The notes under the pieces: model-generated
Databases searched by the model: none
Told to the model about the DNA's origin: nothing
Seen by the model: the letters and a program-made list of their open reading frames with translations, nothing else
Made by a program: the position numbers and the translations under genes
Assembly (NCBI RefSeq): GCF_002025665.1
Contig: NZ_CP018786.1
Location: 62,001-126,000, forward strand
Direction of reading: 5' to 3'
DNA: 64,000 nucleotides
Source of the DNA: Chryseobacterium indologenes
GTDB lineage: Bacteria > Bacteroidota > Bacteroidia > Flavobacteriales > Weeksellaceae
Shown here: one piece after another, positions 50,885-60,430 of the stretch
Layout of the letters: each line of letters starts with the position of its first letter
Position numbering within the stretch: position 1 is the stretch's first letter

Positions 50885-51751
50885 TTAAATATTGTACTTT
50901 TTTCCCGAAGTGTAATTTTTTTTGAAATTTGCAGGAGTGCTTCCTGTTTTGTTGGTGAAAAGACGGTTAAAATAAGCCGGATCTTCATAACCAAGACCGT
51001 AAGCAATTTCTTTCACAGGTTTATCCGTATAAAACAGTAACCTCTTTGCTTCTAATAAGATTCTGTTGATGATAAACTGATTGGGTGAGTCCAGATTTAA
51101 ATTTTTAAATTTATGAGTTAATGTTTTCGGAGCTATATGAAGCAGCTCAGCGTATTCTGCTACATTATGCTTCTCTCTGAAATGAATTTCAAGGTGTCTG
51201 CTGAAATCCCGGAAAATATCAAGCTCACTGCCTGGTATTCTGAGTGTATCATTATCCAGATTTTGTTTCTTCCATTTGCGGGTAGCCCTGATGATGATCT
51301 GTTTTACATAGGTTCTGATCATTTCCTCTGCGGAAGAATCTTTCCATTCAAGTTCTTCCTGAATATTCTGGAACAAACTTTTTATAAGAGAGGTTTCAGA
51401 ATCATCAAGCTCTACAAAAGGAATTTCAAATACATTATGAAAGAGAAGGCCGTCGCAAGCCACTTCTTTATCATGGATCTGAATACAGTAAAAATCCCGG
51501 TTGTAGAAAAGAAGAATAGATTCATCTTTCCCTTTTTGGATACTCAAATGTTGGTTGGTGAGGAAGAAAAGTGAAGGCTTCTTTGTTTTATAATGAGTAA
51601 AATCTATTGTAAGTTCATATTCTGAAGGAATAAAAAATACTTTAATATCTGCAGAGAACCGATTCCCGTTGAAATTCTCCAGATTTTCTTCTGAAAATAC
51701 TTCCAGTCCGAATCTTTTATAATGATCTTCAAAAATAAGCTGTTGTGGCAT
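50885..51751 (-). CDS. AraC-family transcriptional regulator
   Basis: The 288-residue regulator has a cupin-like N-terminal half (about 30-130) and an AraC HTH pair at about 185-285: HNVAEYAELLHIAPKTLTHKFK and VKEIAYGLGYEDPAYFNRLFTNKTGSTPANFKK. It is transcribed toward osmC, which may be its target (inference). Confidence 0.9.
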   Translation of the reverse strand: MPQQLIFEDHYKRFGLEVFSEENLENFNGNRFSADIKVFFIPSEYELTIDFTHYKTKKPSLFFLTNQHLSIQKGKDESILLFYNRDFYCIQIHDKEVACDGLLFHNVFEIPFVELDDSETSLIKSLFQNIQEELEWKDSSAEEMIRTYVKQIIIRATRKWKKQNLDNDTLRIPGSELDIFRDFSRHLEIHFREKHNVAEYAELLHIAPKTLTHKFKNLNLDSPNQFIINRILLEAKRLLFYTDKPVKEIAYGLGYEDPAYFNRLFTNKTGSTPANFKKNYTSGKKYNI

Positions 51752-51951
51752 CCTTTAACTTTAGTTTAAAGATACAAAAAAGCATGATTTGAGCTGCATT
51801 AAATTATTGAACCTATGATTTCTTATGTTTGATATATAAAATTGAAATAAAATAAATCGGAAATATGTTTTTACATTGATATTATTTTATCATTTTTACA
51901 AAGATTTGTATTGTGACCTAAAAGTATTAACCTTTTTTCATAACTGCCTGT

Positions 51952-52830
51952 ATGAGCGAATTAGAAAATATTCTGAGAGAAATAACTCCACTATCTCCTG
52001 AGGATAGTTTTCTCGTATTTGACAGGATTAAGGCCTCCTTCGACTTTCCGTACCACTATCATCCGGAAATTGAAATCAATTTTATCTACAAAGGGAAAGG
52101 GTATAGAAGAATGATTGGAGACCATACCGGAGAGATCGGAAATATAGAGTTGGTGCTGGTAGGACCCAATTTACCACACTGTTGGGCAAATTATAGATGT
52201 AAGAACAGAAAAACCCACGAAATTACTATACAATTTAATCAGGATTTCTTCCATCAGTCACTAATGGAAAAAAATATTCTGAAACCTATCAATAATCTGA
52301 TGAAAGACTCCATCAGAGGAATTCTTTTTTCTACAGAAACGGCTGAAAAACTAAAAGATTCGTTTCTCAATCTTTCCAAGATGAACAGTTTTGAATCTTT
52401 TATAGAAATTATGAAAATTCTGAATGAATTGGCTGTAGCAGAAAATAAAACACTTTTGTCTTCATATAGTATTGAGCTTGAGTCTTTTGCGGATAATGAT
52501 AAAATGAAGGTTGTTCATGATTTTGTTCATAAAAATTTTGAGAACAAAATAACGCTGGATAATGTAGCATCATTGGTGAATATGAGCAATGTGACGTTTA
52601 ACAGATTTATCAAAAAAAGAACAGGGAAAACTTTTGTTAACTATCTTAATGAGATCAGAATCAGTTATGCTGCACGCTGGTTGATGGAAAAGAATCTTAC
52701 AGTCTTTGAAATTGCTTTTGAAGCCGGATTTAATAATATTGCCAATTTCAATAAGGTATTTAAGTCCATCAAAAAGACAACTCCAACTGAATTTAAAGAG
52801 CAGTTTAAAGGAGTTAAAAAGATTGAATAA
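51952..52830 (+). CDS. AraC-family regulator, likely controlling the PUL
   Basis: The 292-residue regulator has an AraC_binding cupin with DFPYHYHPEIEINFIYKGKG (His and Glu of the sugar-binding barrel). An HTH pair at about 190-290 includes ITLDNVASLVNMSNVTFNRFIKKRTGKTF and FEIAFEAGFNNIANFNKVFK. Its location directly upstream of the SusC operon, same direction, suggests it senses the sugar and activates the locus. Confidence 0.9.
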   Translation: MSELENILREITPLSPEDSFLVFDRIKASFDFPYHYHPEIEINFIYKGKGYRRMIGDHTGEIGNIELVLVGPNLPHCWANYRCKNRKTHEITIQFNQDFFHQSLMEKNILKPINNLMKDSIRGILFSTETAEKLKDSFLNLSKMNSFESFIEIMKILNELAVAENKTLLSSYSIELESFADNDKMKVVHDFVHKNFENKITLDNVASLVNMSNVTFNRFIKKRTGKTFVNYLNEIRISYAARWLMEKNLTVFEIAFEAGFNNIANFNKVFKSIKKTTPTEFKEQFKGVKKIE

Positions 52831-53217
52831 TACGTATTAAAAATTTACATTTTTCTGTTTTATATCTTATCTGGCGTCCTAAAATTCCGTCCGAAAATCT
52901 ATTTTTTTTTTGTTAAAATACCGGAATAAATCCCCTTTTTTTAATTGTCGGGGAAGTGTTGTATTTTACTGATATTTAAAGCGTTAATGGCTTTTAATTT
53001 TGATTGCTGAAAAAATAATATCGTTTTATGATAAAATAGTATTATATCAGACTGACTACAAAATTTAGATTTGTGAATGTGAATTAAATCTTAACAAAAC
53101 TTTAAATTATTTAATACATAAACGGCAAAATTTTGCTGAAAAAACAATAATTTTTTTTGTATTAAAAAATAAAGTAATGTCACTGATTCTCAATTAAATC
53201 TAACGAATCTATACCTT
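52831..53217 (+). promoter_or_regulatory. Intergenic region and promoter upstream of susC
   Basis: These 387 bases carry no gene. TAGATTTG at 53066-53073 is a good -7 box, giving a leader of about 140 bases. The palindrome GCAAAATTTTGC lies in the leader near 53124-53135, and a run of T residues follows. AraC binding sites would be expected upstream of 53066, but no repeat there is convincing. Confidence 0.5.
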
Positions 53218-56184
53218 ATGAGAAAAGCAGTTATACCCGTTCTGTTCGTTTTTTCACTTACTGCGAATGCACAGGAGAAAAAAGCGGCCGACACTACGAA
53301 GACAACCAGTATTGAGGAGGTTGTGGTCACCTCTTTGGGGATAAAAAGGCAGGCCCGCTCTTTGACATATTCCAGTCAGCAGATTGGTGGAGATGAGCTT
53401 ACAGAAGTGAAAACTCCTAATCTATTAAATTCGATCAATGGAAAAGTTTCCAACGTACAGATCAACAGAACCAATGGTGTAGGTAGCTCCGTAAGGGTGG
53501 TCATGAGAGGAGACAAGTCTGTCAACAGTGCACAGCCACTGTATGTAATTGATGGTATTCCTATTATCAACGGAACAGGAAAATCTGCGGATATCGGGCA
53601 ATATTCCAATATGCCGGATCCGGGAGATGTACTGAGCTCCATAAACCCTGATGATATTGAAAGCATCAACTTCCTGAAAGGAGCTTCTGCTTCTGCATTG
53701 TACGGTTCTGCCGGAGGTAACGGGGCTATCCTGATTACGACAAAAAAAGGACGTGCAGGGAAAAGCTCAATTACTTACAGTTCCAGCCTTACTGTAGACA
53801 GAGCATACAGTCTTCCAAAACTACAGCACAGTTATCTGTCTTATGACCCTTCTGTATCAGGATCACAGCCGGGACAGTCAATAGAAAGCTGGGGTGCAAA
53901 AGGTGCTTCCAAAGATTATCTTAAAGATTTTCTGCAGACAGGAACGACATGGGTAAACAGTCTATCTTTCCAGTCAGGAAATGAAAAATCAACAAGCTAT
54001 TTCTCTATTGGAAATACCACCAACAAAGGAGTGGTTCCCATGTCTTATTTTGATCAGTACAATGTTTCTTTCAGAAATTCAAGTAAGTTTCTGGACGATA
54101 AGTTAACATTAGATGCTAACTTCATAGGTTCATTACAGGAAAGTAAGAACAGACAGACTCCTGGAGCATCTTTTTCTCCTTTGACAAGTTTGTATTGGCT
54201 GCCAAGAGGAGTGGATTTTGATCAGTATGGTCCTGATAATTACGCTTATTTAAATAAAGAAAGGTATTTACCCGCTCAAAACTGGTGGGAGGTTAATCCA
54301 GATGGAAGTTTTAAAGGAAACCCGCCAACACAGAACCCTTATTGGATTTTAAACCGTAATCCGGTTACTGTAAGCAATAAAAATACTTATGGAGCACTTT
54401 CACTATCTTACCAGATCAATCCTTGGTTAACGGCAAGAGTGAGAGGAAATTATAGCTGGAATATTTCAGACAGTCAACGTGATATTGCTGCTTTTTCAGC
54501 ACCTACTTTACTGGCTGTTAATGAGGGGGTTAATGGAAGAATCCTTAAAAATACATATGAAAACTCTTCTACATATGGGGACGTATTGCTTATCGGTAGT
54601 CCTAAAATAAATGAGTCTATCTCTTTAGATTTTACGGTAGGAGGAAGTATCAATACGACAAGAAATAAAATAGGACAAATTGATAATGCTTATCTGACAA
54701 ATCCTAATCTTTTCACGTTGAGTAATCTTGAATGGGGTAAAAAAAGATCCCCTGGTGATGGATATCATAATATCTATACCAATATGAAGAAGCAGGTGCA
54801 ATCTGTATTTGCCAGTGCTACATTAGGTTATAAAAATATGTTTTATGTAGACATGACTTTTAGAAATGACTGGGATTCCAGTTTGGCCTTAACGGGAAGA
54901 ACAGGATTTGACTATGAATCTGTTGGAGCTAATGCTGTGTTATCTTCTGTTTTCAAACTGCCGGAAGCCATTAGTTTCTGGAAAGTAAGAGGATCTTATG
55001 CAACTGTAGGATTAGGGTTGCCTACCAATATTTCCAATGCAATGATTGAATATAATAAAGGATATACCTTTGGGGTAGACGCAGGAACACTTGTGTTTCC
55101 AAAGAGTTCATTCATTACTGATCCTAAGTATAAGGATCTGTTTCCGAAACCTGAATTTAATAAAACTTTTGAAGTTGGAACAGAGCTAAGGATGTTTAAT
55201 AACAAATTAAGTTTTGATATTACTTACTACAACTCCAATACGAGTAATCAATTGTTAGAGACAAAAATAGATTCTTATTTCGGAGGGATAGCTCCGGGAT
55301 CATATTATATTAATGCCGGGAAAATCCGAAATACAGGTTTTGAATCTTCATTATCCTATAAGGTCTTCAGTTCAGATAAATTTGGATGGACAACTACATT
55401 AAATGCTTCTGCCAACAAAAACAAAATTGTTGAATTGTTTCCATCAAGTTTACCTATATCAGAAAACCAAATTTTCTCATTAACAGGAGGAGGGGAATAC
55501 ACAAAACTGAAATTAGGAGGATCTTTTGGCGATCTTTACGGAATTAAGTTTAAAAGAGACGATCAGGGACGTATTTTAGTGAATGAAAAAGGAATCCCAT
55601 TAGCAGAAGGTACTCCTTCTTATCTGGGTAATCCGAACCCTAAGTTTATTATGGGATTCAATAACTCTTTTAATATTGGTAAGCTGGGAATATCTTTCCT
55701 TATTGATGGTAAATTTGGAGGTAAGGTACTTTCCCTTACAGAAAAAGCAAACGATATCTATGGAGTTAGTCAGTCTACAGCCGATGCAAGAGATGCGGGC
55801 GGGGTATCTATTCCAAATGCAGTGTATGCACCTGGAACTCCTAATGCAGGGCAGGCGTATACTGGTTTAACCAATGCAAAAGATTATTATAAAGCAGTTG
55901 GAACAACAGAAGGATTTGGAAAAGGTATTGATGAAGCCTATCTGTACAGTGCTACAACAATACGTTTACGCCAGGCTTCCATTTCATATACTTTTGATAT
56001 TCAATCTAAATATATGAGAAATGCAACAGTAAGTTTAGTAGGTACCAACTTATTTTTCTTCTACAAAAAAGCACCGTTTGATCCAGAGCAGGTATCTGGA
56101 AATACACCTGGTGGAGTTGGGGTAGATTCATTCGGATTACCGGTTACTCGATCTATTGGATTATCATTAAAAGCTAACTTCTAA
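53218..56184 (+). CDS. susC: SusC/RagA-family TonB-dependent outer membrane transporter
   Basis: The 988-residue protein has a signal peptide (MRKAVIPVLFVFSLTANAQ) and a TonB-box-like SIEEVVVTSLGIKRQ at about 31-45. A plug domain (about 50-185) contains GVGSSVRVVMRGDKS and AASALYGSAGGNGAILITTKKG, and a beta barrel ends in SIGLSLKANF with a terminal aromatic residue. It lacks the N-terminal carboxypeptidase-like extension found in many SusC proteins, so it is a short form. With SusD it imports oligosaccharides into the periplasm. Confidence 0.95.
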   Translation: MRKAVIPVLFVFSLTANAQEKKAADTTKTTSIEEVVVTSLGIKRQARSLTYSSQQIGGDELTEVKTPNLLNSINGKVSNVQINRTNGVGSSVRVVMRGDKSVNSAQPLYVIDGIPIINGTGKSADIGQYSNMPDPGDVLSSINPDDIESINFLKGASASALYGSAGGNGAILITTKKGRAGKSSITYSSSLTVDRAYSLPKLQHSYLSYDPSVSGSQPGQSIESWGAKGASKDYLKDFLQTGTTWVNSLSFQSGNEKSTSYFSIGNTTNKGVVPMSYFDQYNVSFRNSSKFLDDKLTLDANFIGSLQESKNRQTPGASFSPLTSLYWLPRGVDFDQYGPDNYAYLNKERYLPAQNWWEVNPDGSFKGNPPTQNPYWILNRNPVTVSNKNTYGALSLSYQINPWLTARVRGNYSWNISDSQRDIAAFSAPTLLAVNEGVNGRILKNTYENSSTYGDVLLIGSPKINESISLDFTVGGSINTTRNKIGQIDNAYLTNPNLFTLSNLEWGKKRSPGDGYHNIYTNMKKQVQSVFASATLGYKNMFYVDMTFRNDWDSSLALTGRTGFDYESVGANAVLSSVFKLPEAISFWKVRGSYATVGLGLPTNISNAMIEYNKGYTFGVDAGTLVFPKSSFITDPKYKDLFPKPEFNKTFEVGTELRMFNNKLSFDITYYNSNTSNQLLETKIDSYFGGIAPGSYYINAGKIRNTGFESSLSYKVFSSDKFGWTTTLNASANKNKIVELFPSSLPISENQIFSLTGGGEYTKLKLGGSFGDLYGIKFKRDDQGRILVNEKGIPLAEGTPSYLGNPNPKFIMGFNNSFNIGKLGISFLIDGKFGGKVLSLTEKANDIYGVSQSTADARDAGGVSIPNAVYAPGTPNAGQAYTGLTNAKDYYKAVGTTEGFGKGIDEAYLYSATTIRLRQASISYTFDIQSKYMRNATVSLVGTNLFFFYKKAPFDPEQVSGNTPGGVGVDSFGLPVTRSIGLSLKANF

Positions 56185-56201
56185 CTTTTACAATTAAGAA
56201 A

Positions 56202-57827
56202 ATGAAAATCAATCATATTAAAATATTGGCATTCGGAGCTGTACTATTGTTCTCCGCTTCAGGATGTACTAATGACTTTGAACAGTATAATCAGGAAAAG
56301 GCAGGAGGTCCTGAAAATTTTTACGCTGATTTTATTGCTGTTGTTGATCCGATGAAATCCATGCAAAGAGGATTACAGTCAGATTATCAGCTGTATCCTA
56401 ACCTTAGTGCAGATATGTACAGTGGAATGTTTAGTACAGCAACACCATTTAACGGAGGGGTAAATAACCTTACCTATTCAATGATGGATGGATGGAACAA
56501 TAGAATTATTGCCAGACAACAGGATATCTTCAATTACTCTCTTATCATTGATAATACGGCTAGGGAAATCTATAAGGGAGTAGATTTTACAGGAACATTT
56601 GCTGTTAAAAAAATTCTGAAAGTCATTACAGCCGCAAGAGTTTCAGACAGCCATGGCCCTGTAGTTTACAGCAAATATGAAAAGCCAAATCCGAATGGAG
56701 TAACTGATTTTGATTCTCAACAAGAAGCCTATAACTATTTTATTGCTGATCTGACTGCAGCCATTACAGATCTACAGAAAGTAATTGCCATGTCAGCAAC
56801 ACAGAATGTAGAAGATAAATCGGCATTGAAAAAAGCAGATTTAGTATATGGTGGAAATATGGCGCAATGGGCAAAATTTGCCAATTCATTGAAGCTGAGG
56901 CTGGCTATGAGAATGAGCTATGCTGATCCTGCAAAATCTAAACAATACGCAGAAGAGGCTTTGGCTTCACCTGCAGGATTGATTACTGACAATGCAGATA
57001 ATGCGTTGATCAGTGTAGGACAGTCAGAATTGAGTTTTATCATTTACTCATGGGGAGATTGTTTAATAGGTGCTCCGCTGATGGCTTATATGAATGGATA
57101 TAATGATCCAAGACTTCCTGCATATGCTATTCCGGCAGCAGATGCTAGTCTACAAGGAAAATATATAGGAATACGCCAGGGGATTGATTTATTAAATGGT
57201 AAATCAACTTACGGAGGATTCTCGCAACCACAGGCAAAATCTGCCAGCGGAGATTATTTTTCCGGAACTGACGGTAAAATGAAATTATTTACTGCTGCAG
57301 AAACATGGTTCCTAAGAGCTGAAGCAGCTTTGAGAGGCTATGCAGGAGCAGGTGATATTCAAACCAACTATACTACCGGAGTGCAGCAATCTTTCGGAGA
57401 ATGGGGAAAAAGCGCAAGTGTTACAACATATCTTGCCGATGCAACTTCTACAGAAGCTCCTTATGTTGACCCGAAGAATACAGATAACAATGTACCAGTT
57501 GGAAATCCACAATTAAGTACCATCACTATTGCATGGAATAACGGGGATACCAACGAAAGAAAATTAGAAAGAATTATTACCCAAAAATGGCTTTCACTTT
57601 ATCCAAACGGACCGGAAGCATGGGCTGAGCAGAGAAGAACAGGCTACCCGATTCTTTTCAAGGTAAGAAAAAATGACAGCGGCGGAGCGATCAGTACGGA
57701 AGCAATGATCAGAAGAATTCCTTTCACTATTGATACCAAAACTTCATTATATAACTACCAGCAGGCTGCACAAATGCTGAACGGACCTGATACCGGAGGC
57801 ACTAAGCTATGGTGGGATAAGAAATAA
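56202..57827 (+). CDS. susD: SusD/RagB-family glycan-binding lipoprotein
   Basis: The 541-residue lipoprotein has a signal ending in the lipobox SASGC followed by TNDFEQYNQ. It shows SusD_4-type segments such as DGWNNRIIARQQDIFNYS, ALKKADLVYGGNMAQWAKFANSLKLRLAMRMSY, FTAAETWFLRAEAALRG and LERIITQKWLSLYPNGPEAWAEQRRTGYP. It starts 17 bases after susC and caps the transporter at the outer surface. Confidence 0.93.
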   Translation: MKINHIKILAFGAVLLFSASGCTNDFEQYNQEKAGGPENFYADFIAVVDPMKSMQRGLQSDYQLYPNLSADMYSGMFSTATPFNGGVNNLTYSMMDGWNNRIIARQQDIFNYSLIIDNTAREIYKGVDFTGTFAVKKILKVITAARVSDSHGPVVYSKYEKPNPNGVTDFDSQQEAYNYFIADLTAAITDLQKVIAMSATQNVEDKSALKKADLVYGGNMAQWAKFANSLKLRLAMRMSYADPAKSKQYAEEALASPAGLITDNADNALISVGQSELSFIIYSWGDCLIGAPLMAYMNGYNDPRLPAYAIPAADASLQGKYIGIRQGIDLLNGKSTYGGFSQPQAKSASGDYFSGTDGKMKLFTAAETWFLRAEAALRGYAGAGDIQTNYTTGVQQSFGEWGKSASVTTYLADATSTEAPYVDPKNTDNNVPVGNPQLSTITIAWNNGDTNERKLERIITQKWLSLYPNGPEAWAEQRRTGYPILFKVRKNDSGGAISTEAMIRRIPFTIDTKTSLYNYQQAAQMLNGPDTGGTKLWWDKK

Positions 57828-57998
57828 AAATATTCAGAATCACTCATCAATAAAGAGACATCTCAATATCAGATTTTTATTTGATCCATTCATTAAGACA
57901 GGAGAATAGAGTAGAATCTCCAAAAAAATTATAGTTTCGTTTTTAGTCTGAATGAATTTTTGAGATGTTCTCTTTTATTTAGAATCTTATTTTTAAAT

Positions 57999-59300
57999 AT
58001 GGGAAAAAACAACTCCGGAACCCGTCGGATCCAGCCAATTCTTTGGATTTCCACATTATACTTTGCAATGGGTGTTCCCTTTGTAACCATTAATGCGGTT
58101 TCAGGAATCATGTATAAAGATATGGGTGTTTCGGATTCGCAGATTACATTCTGGACAGCTCTTATCCTATTCTCTTGGACTTTAAAACCACTTTGGAGTC
58201 CGTTTTTGGAGATCTATAAAACAAAAAAGTTCTTTGTTATTTCTACTCAGTTTGCTATAGGAATTCTGTTTGCATTAGTCGCTTTAAGTCTTCCAATGCA
58301 TGATTTTTTCAAATACAGTATTGCGCTTTTTGCCGTAATAGCATTTTGTGGAGCTACCCATGATGTGGTAGCAGACGGAACGTATATTGGTTTTCTTACC
58401 AATAAAGAGCAGGCGAAATATATTGGCTGGCAGGGCGCTTTTTACAATCTTGCCAAGATTATCAGCAGTGGAGCATTAGTTTATTTCGCAGGTGTTTTAG
58501 AAAAAACAAAAGGCGTTACGCATGCCTGGATGATCATTATGGTGATCTATGCATTACTGTTTTTTGTATTAGCGATTTATCACTATTTCATTCTGCCAAA
58601 AGAAAATAAAGAAGAGCAGAAAGATGAGAAAACCGCTGGAAATGTTCGTAAGGAATTGTTAGAAGTGATTACCTCTTTCTTTACCAAAAAGAAGATTTTA
58701 TGGTGTATCCTCTTCATTATTCTGTACCGTTTTGCAGAAGGATTTGCGATTAAAATAGCTCCTTTGTTTTTTAAAGCTCCAAGGACATCAGGAGGATTAG
58801 GACTATCCACTTCAGATATCGGACTTATTTACGGAACATACGGTTCTGCAGCATTCATCTTAGGGTCTGTATTGGCAGGATATTTTATCTCAGCCCGCGG
58901 ATTGAAAAGATCTTTGATATGGCTATGCTGTGCGTTTAATATTCCATTTGTGGTATATGCATTATTGGCTCATTACCAGCCTTCAGATCTAATGCCTGTG
59001 GGAATTGCTGTAGTAGTAGAATATTTCGGTTACGGATTTGGTTTTGTAGGGTTAATGCTCTACATGATGCAGCAGATTGCACCAGGTAAACACAAAACAG
59101 CACATTATGCATTTGCAACAGGAATTATGAACCTTGGGGTGATGATTCCCGGAATGTTCAGCGGAATGATCAGTGACTGGATCGGATACAAAATGTTCTT
59201 TATCTGGGTATTGATCGCTACCATTCCTGCTTTTTTGGTCACTTTATTTGTCCCTTTTCCTCATCCGGAAAATCAGAAAGAACAACAAATCAATTCATAA
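57999..59300 (+). CDS. MFS transporter, putative sugar permease
   Basis: The 433-residue inner-membrane protein has about 12 hydrophobic segments and MFS features (GVPFVTINAVSGIMYKDMG, LARGLKRS loop, GFVGLMLYMMQQIAPGKHKTAHYA). A charged central loop at about 195-220 divides two halves. The start at 57999 (MGKNNSGTRR) is chosen because the open frame from 57960 begins before an AT-rich leader. In the PUL it probably carries the processed mannoside into the cytoplasm for GH130. Confidence 0.88.
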   Translation: MGKNNSGTRRIQPILWISTLYFAMGVPFVTINAVSGIMYKDMGVSDSQITFWTALILFSWTLKPLWSPFLEIYKTKKFFVISTQFAIGILFALVALSLPMHDFFKYSIALFAVIAFCGATHDVVADGTYIGFLTNKEQAKYIGWQGAFYNLAKIISSGALVYFAGVLEKTKGVTHAWMIIMVIYALLFFVLAIYHYFILPKENKEEQKDEKTAGNVRKELLEVITSFFTKKKILWCILFIILYRFAEGFAIKIAPLFFKAPRTSGGLGLSTSDIGLIYGTYGSAAFILGSVLAGYFISARGLKRSLIWLCCAFNIPFVVYALLAHYQPSDLMPVGIAVVVEYFGYGFGFVGLMLYMMQQIAPGKHKTAHYAFATGIMNLGVMIPGMFSGMISDWIGYKMFFIWVLIATIPAFLVTLFVPFPHPENQKEQQINS

Positions 59301-59330
59301 TAATTAAAAATAAAAAGTAAAAAATACTTT

Positions 59331-60302
59331 ATGACAGCTCAATCAGTAATGATCCCTTGGCAGGATCGCCCGGAAGGTTGCAATGATATCATGTGGAGGT
59401 TTTCCGAAAACCCGATCATTAACAGATACGCGATACCAACATCCAACAGTATATTCAATAGTGCCGTGATTCCTTTTGAAGACGGATTTGCCGGAGTCTT
59501 CCGTTGCGACAACAAGGCAGTACAGATGAATATTTTTGCTGGTTTCAGTAAAGACGGAATCAATTGGGACATCAATCATGACCCTATTGAAATGCAGGCA
59601 GGAAATACGGATATGATTGAATCCGATTACAAATACGATCCCCGTGTAACGTTTATAGAAGACCGTTACTGGATCACTTGGTGTAACGGATACAACGGTC
59701 CTACCATAGGAATTGGTTATACTTTTGATTTTAAAGAATTTTTTCAGTGTGAGAATGCATTTCTTCCCTTCAACAGAAATGGAGTTTTGTTCCCTGAAAA
59801 AATCAATGGTAAATATGCCATGCTGAGCCGTCCTAGTGACAACGGACATACGCCTTTTGGTGATATTTATATCAGCTATAGCCCAGATATGAAGTACTGG
59901 GGAGAGCACCGTTGCGTGATGAAAGTAACACCTTTCGAAGACAGTGCATGGCAGTGTACAAAAATCGGAGGAGGGCCGGTTCCTATCAAAACAGAAGAAG
60001 GATGGCTGCTTTTCTATCATGGAGTGATTAATACCTGCAGAGGATTCAGATATTCAATGGGAGCTGCTTTGCTTGATCTTGAAGATCCTACAAAAGTATT
60101 GTATAGAACAAAACCTTATCTGTTGGCGCCAGCAGAATTGTATGAACTGACAGGAGATGTACCAAATGTGGTTTTCCCTTGTGCAGCATTGACTGAAGGA
60201 GACAAAGTAACAGTATATTACGGGGCTGCTGATACCGTAGTTGCGATTGCCTTTGGATATATCTCAGAAATCATTGATTTTATGAAAAAGAATTCAATTT
60301 AA
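59331..60302 (+). CDS. Glycoside hydrolase family 130 phosphorylase
   Basis: The 323-residue protein without signal peptide has the GH130 five-bladed core. [22 protein letters not shown] contains the catalytic aspartate in DPRV, followed by [18 protein letters not shown] and [16 protein letters not shown]130 enzymes phosphorolyse beta-mannosides; the family member Bt1033 acts on mannosyl-GlcNAc from N-glycans. The context with GH92 and GH125 fits that substrate, which is inference. Confidence 0.93.
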   Translation: MTAQSVMIPWQDRPEGCNDIMWRFSENPIINRYAIPTSNSIFNSAVIPFEDGFAGVFRCDNKAVQMNIFAGFSKDGINWDINHDPIEMQAGNTDMIESDYKYDPRVTFIEDRYWITWCNGYNGPTIGIGYTFDFKEFFQCENAFLPFNRNGVLFPEKINGKYAMLSRPSDNGHTPFGDIYISYSPDMKYWGEHRCVMKVTPFEDSAWQCTKIGGGPVPIKTEEGWLLFYHGVINTCRGFRYSMGAALLDLEDPTKVLYRTKPYLLAPAELYELTGDVPNVVFPCAALTEGDKVTVYYGAADTVVAIAFGYISEIIDFMKKNSI

Positions 60303-60430
60303 TAAAGTAATATAAAGTTTAGGAAAATAGGTTAATCATCTTAATTTTCCCTTTTTCTGGGAATTTTATAATGGTTTTCCTATTTTTAAACCAACTTTTA
60401 AACAAAAAAATCTCCGATACCTCTCTTATC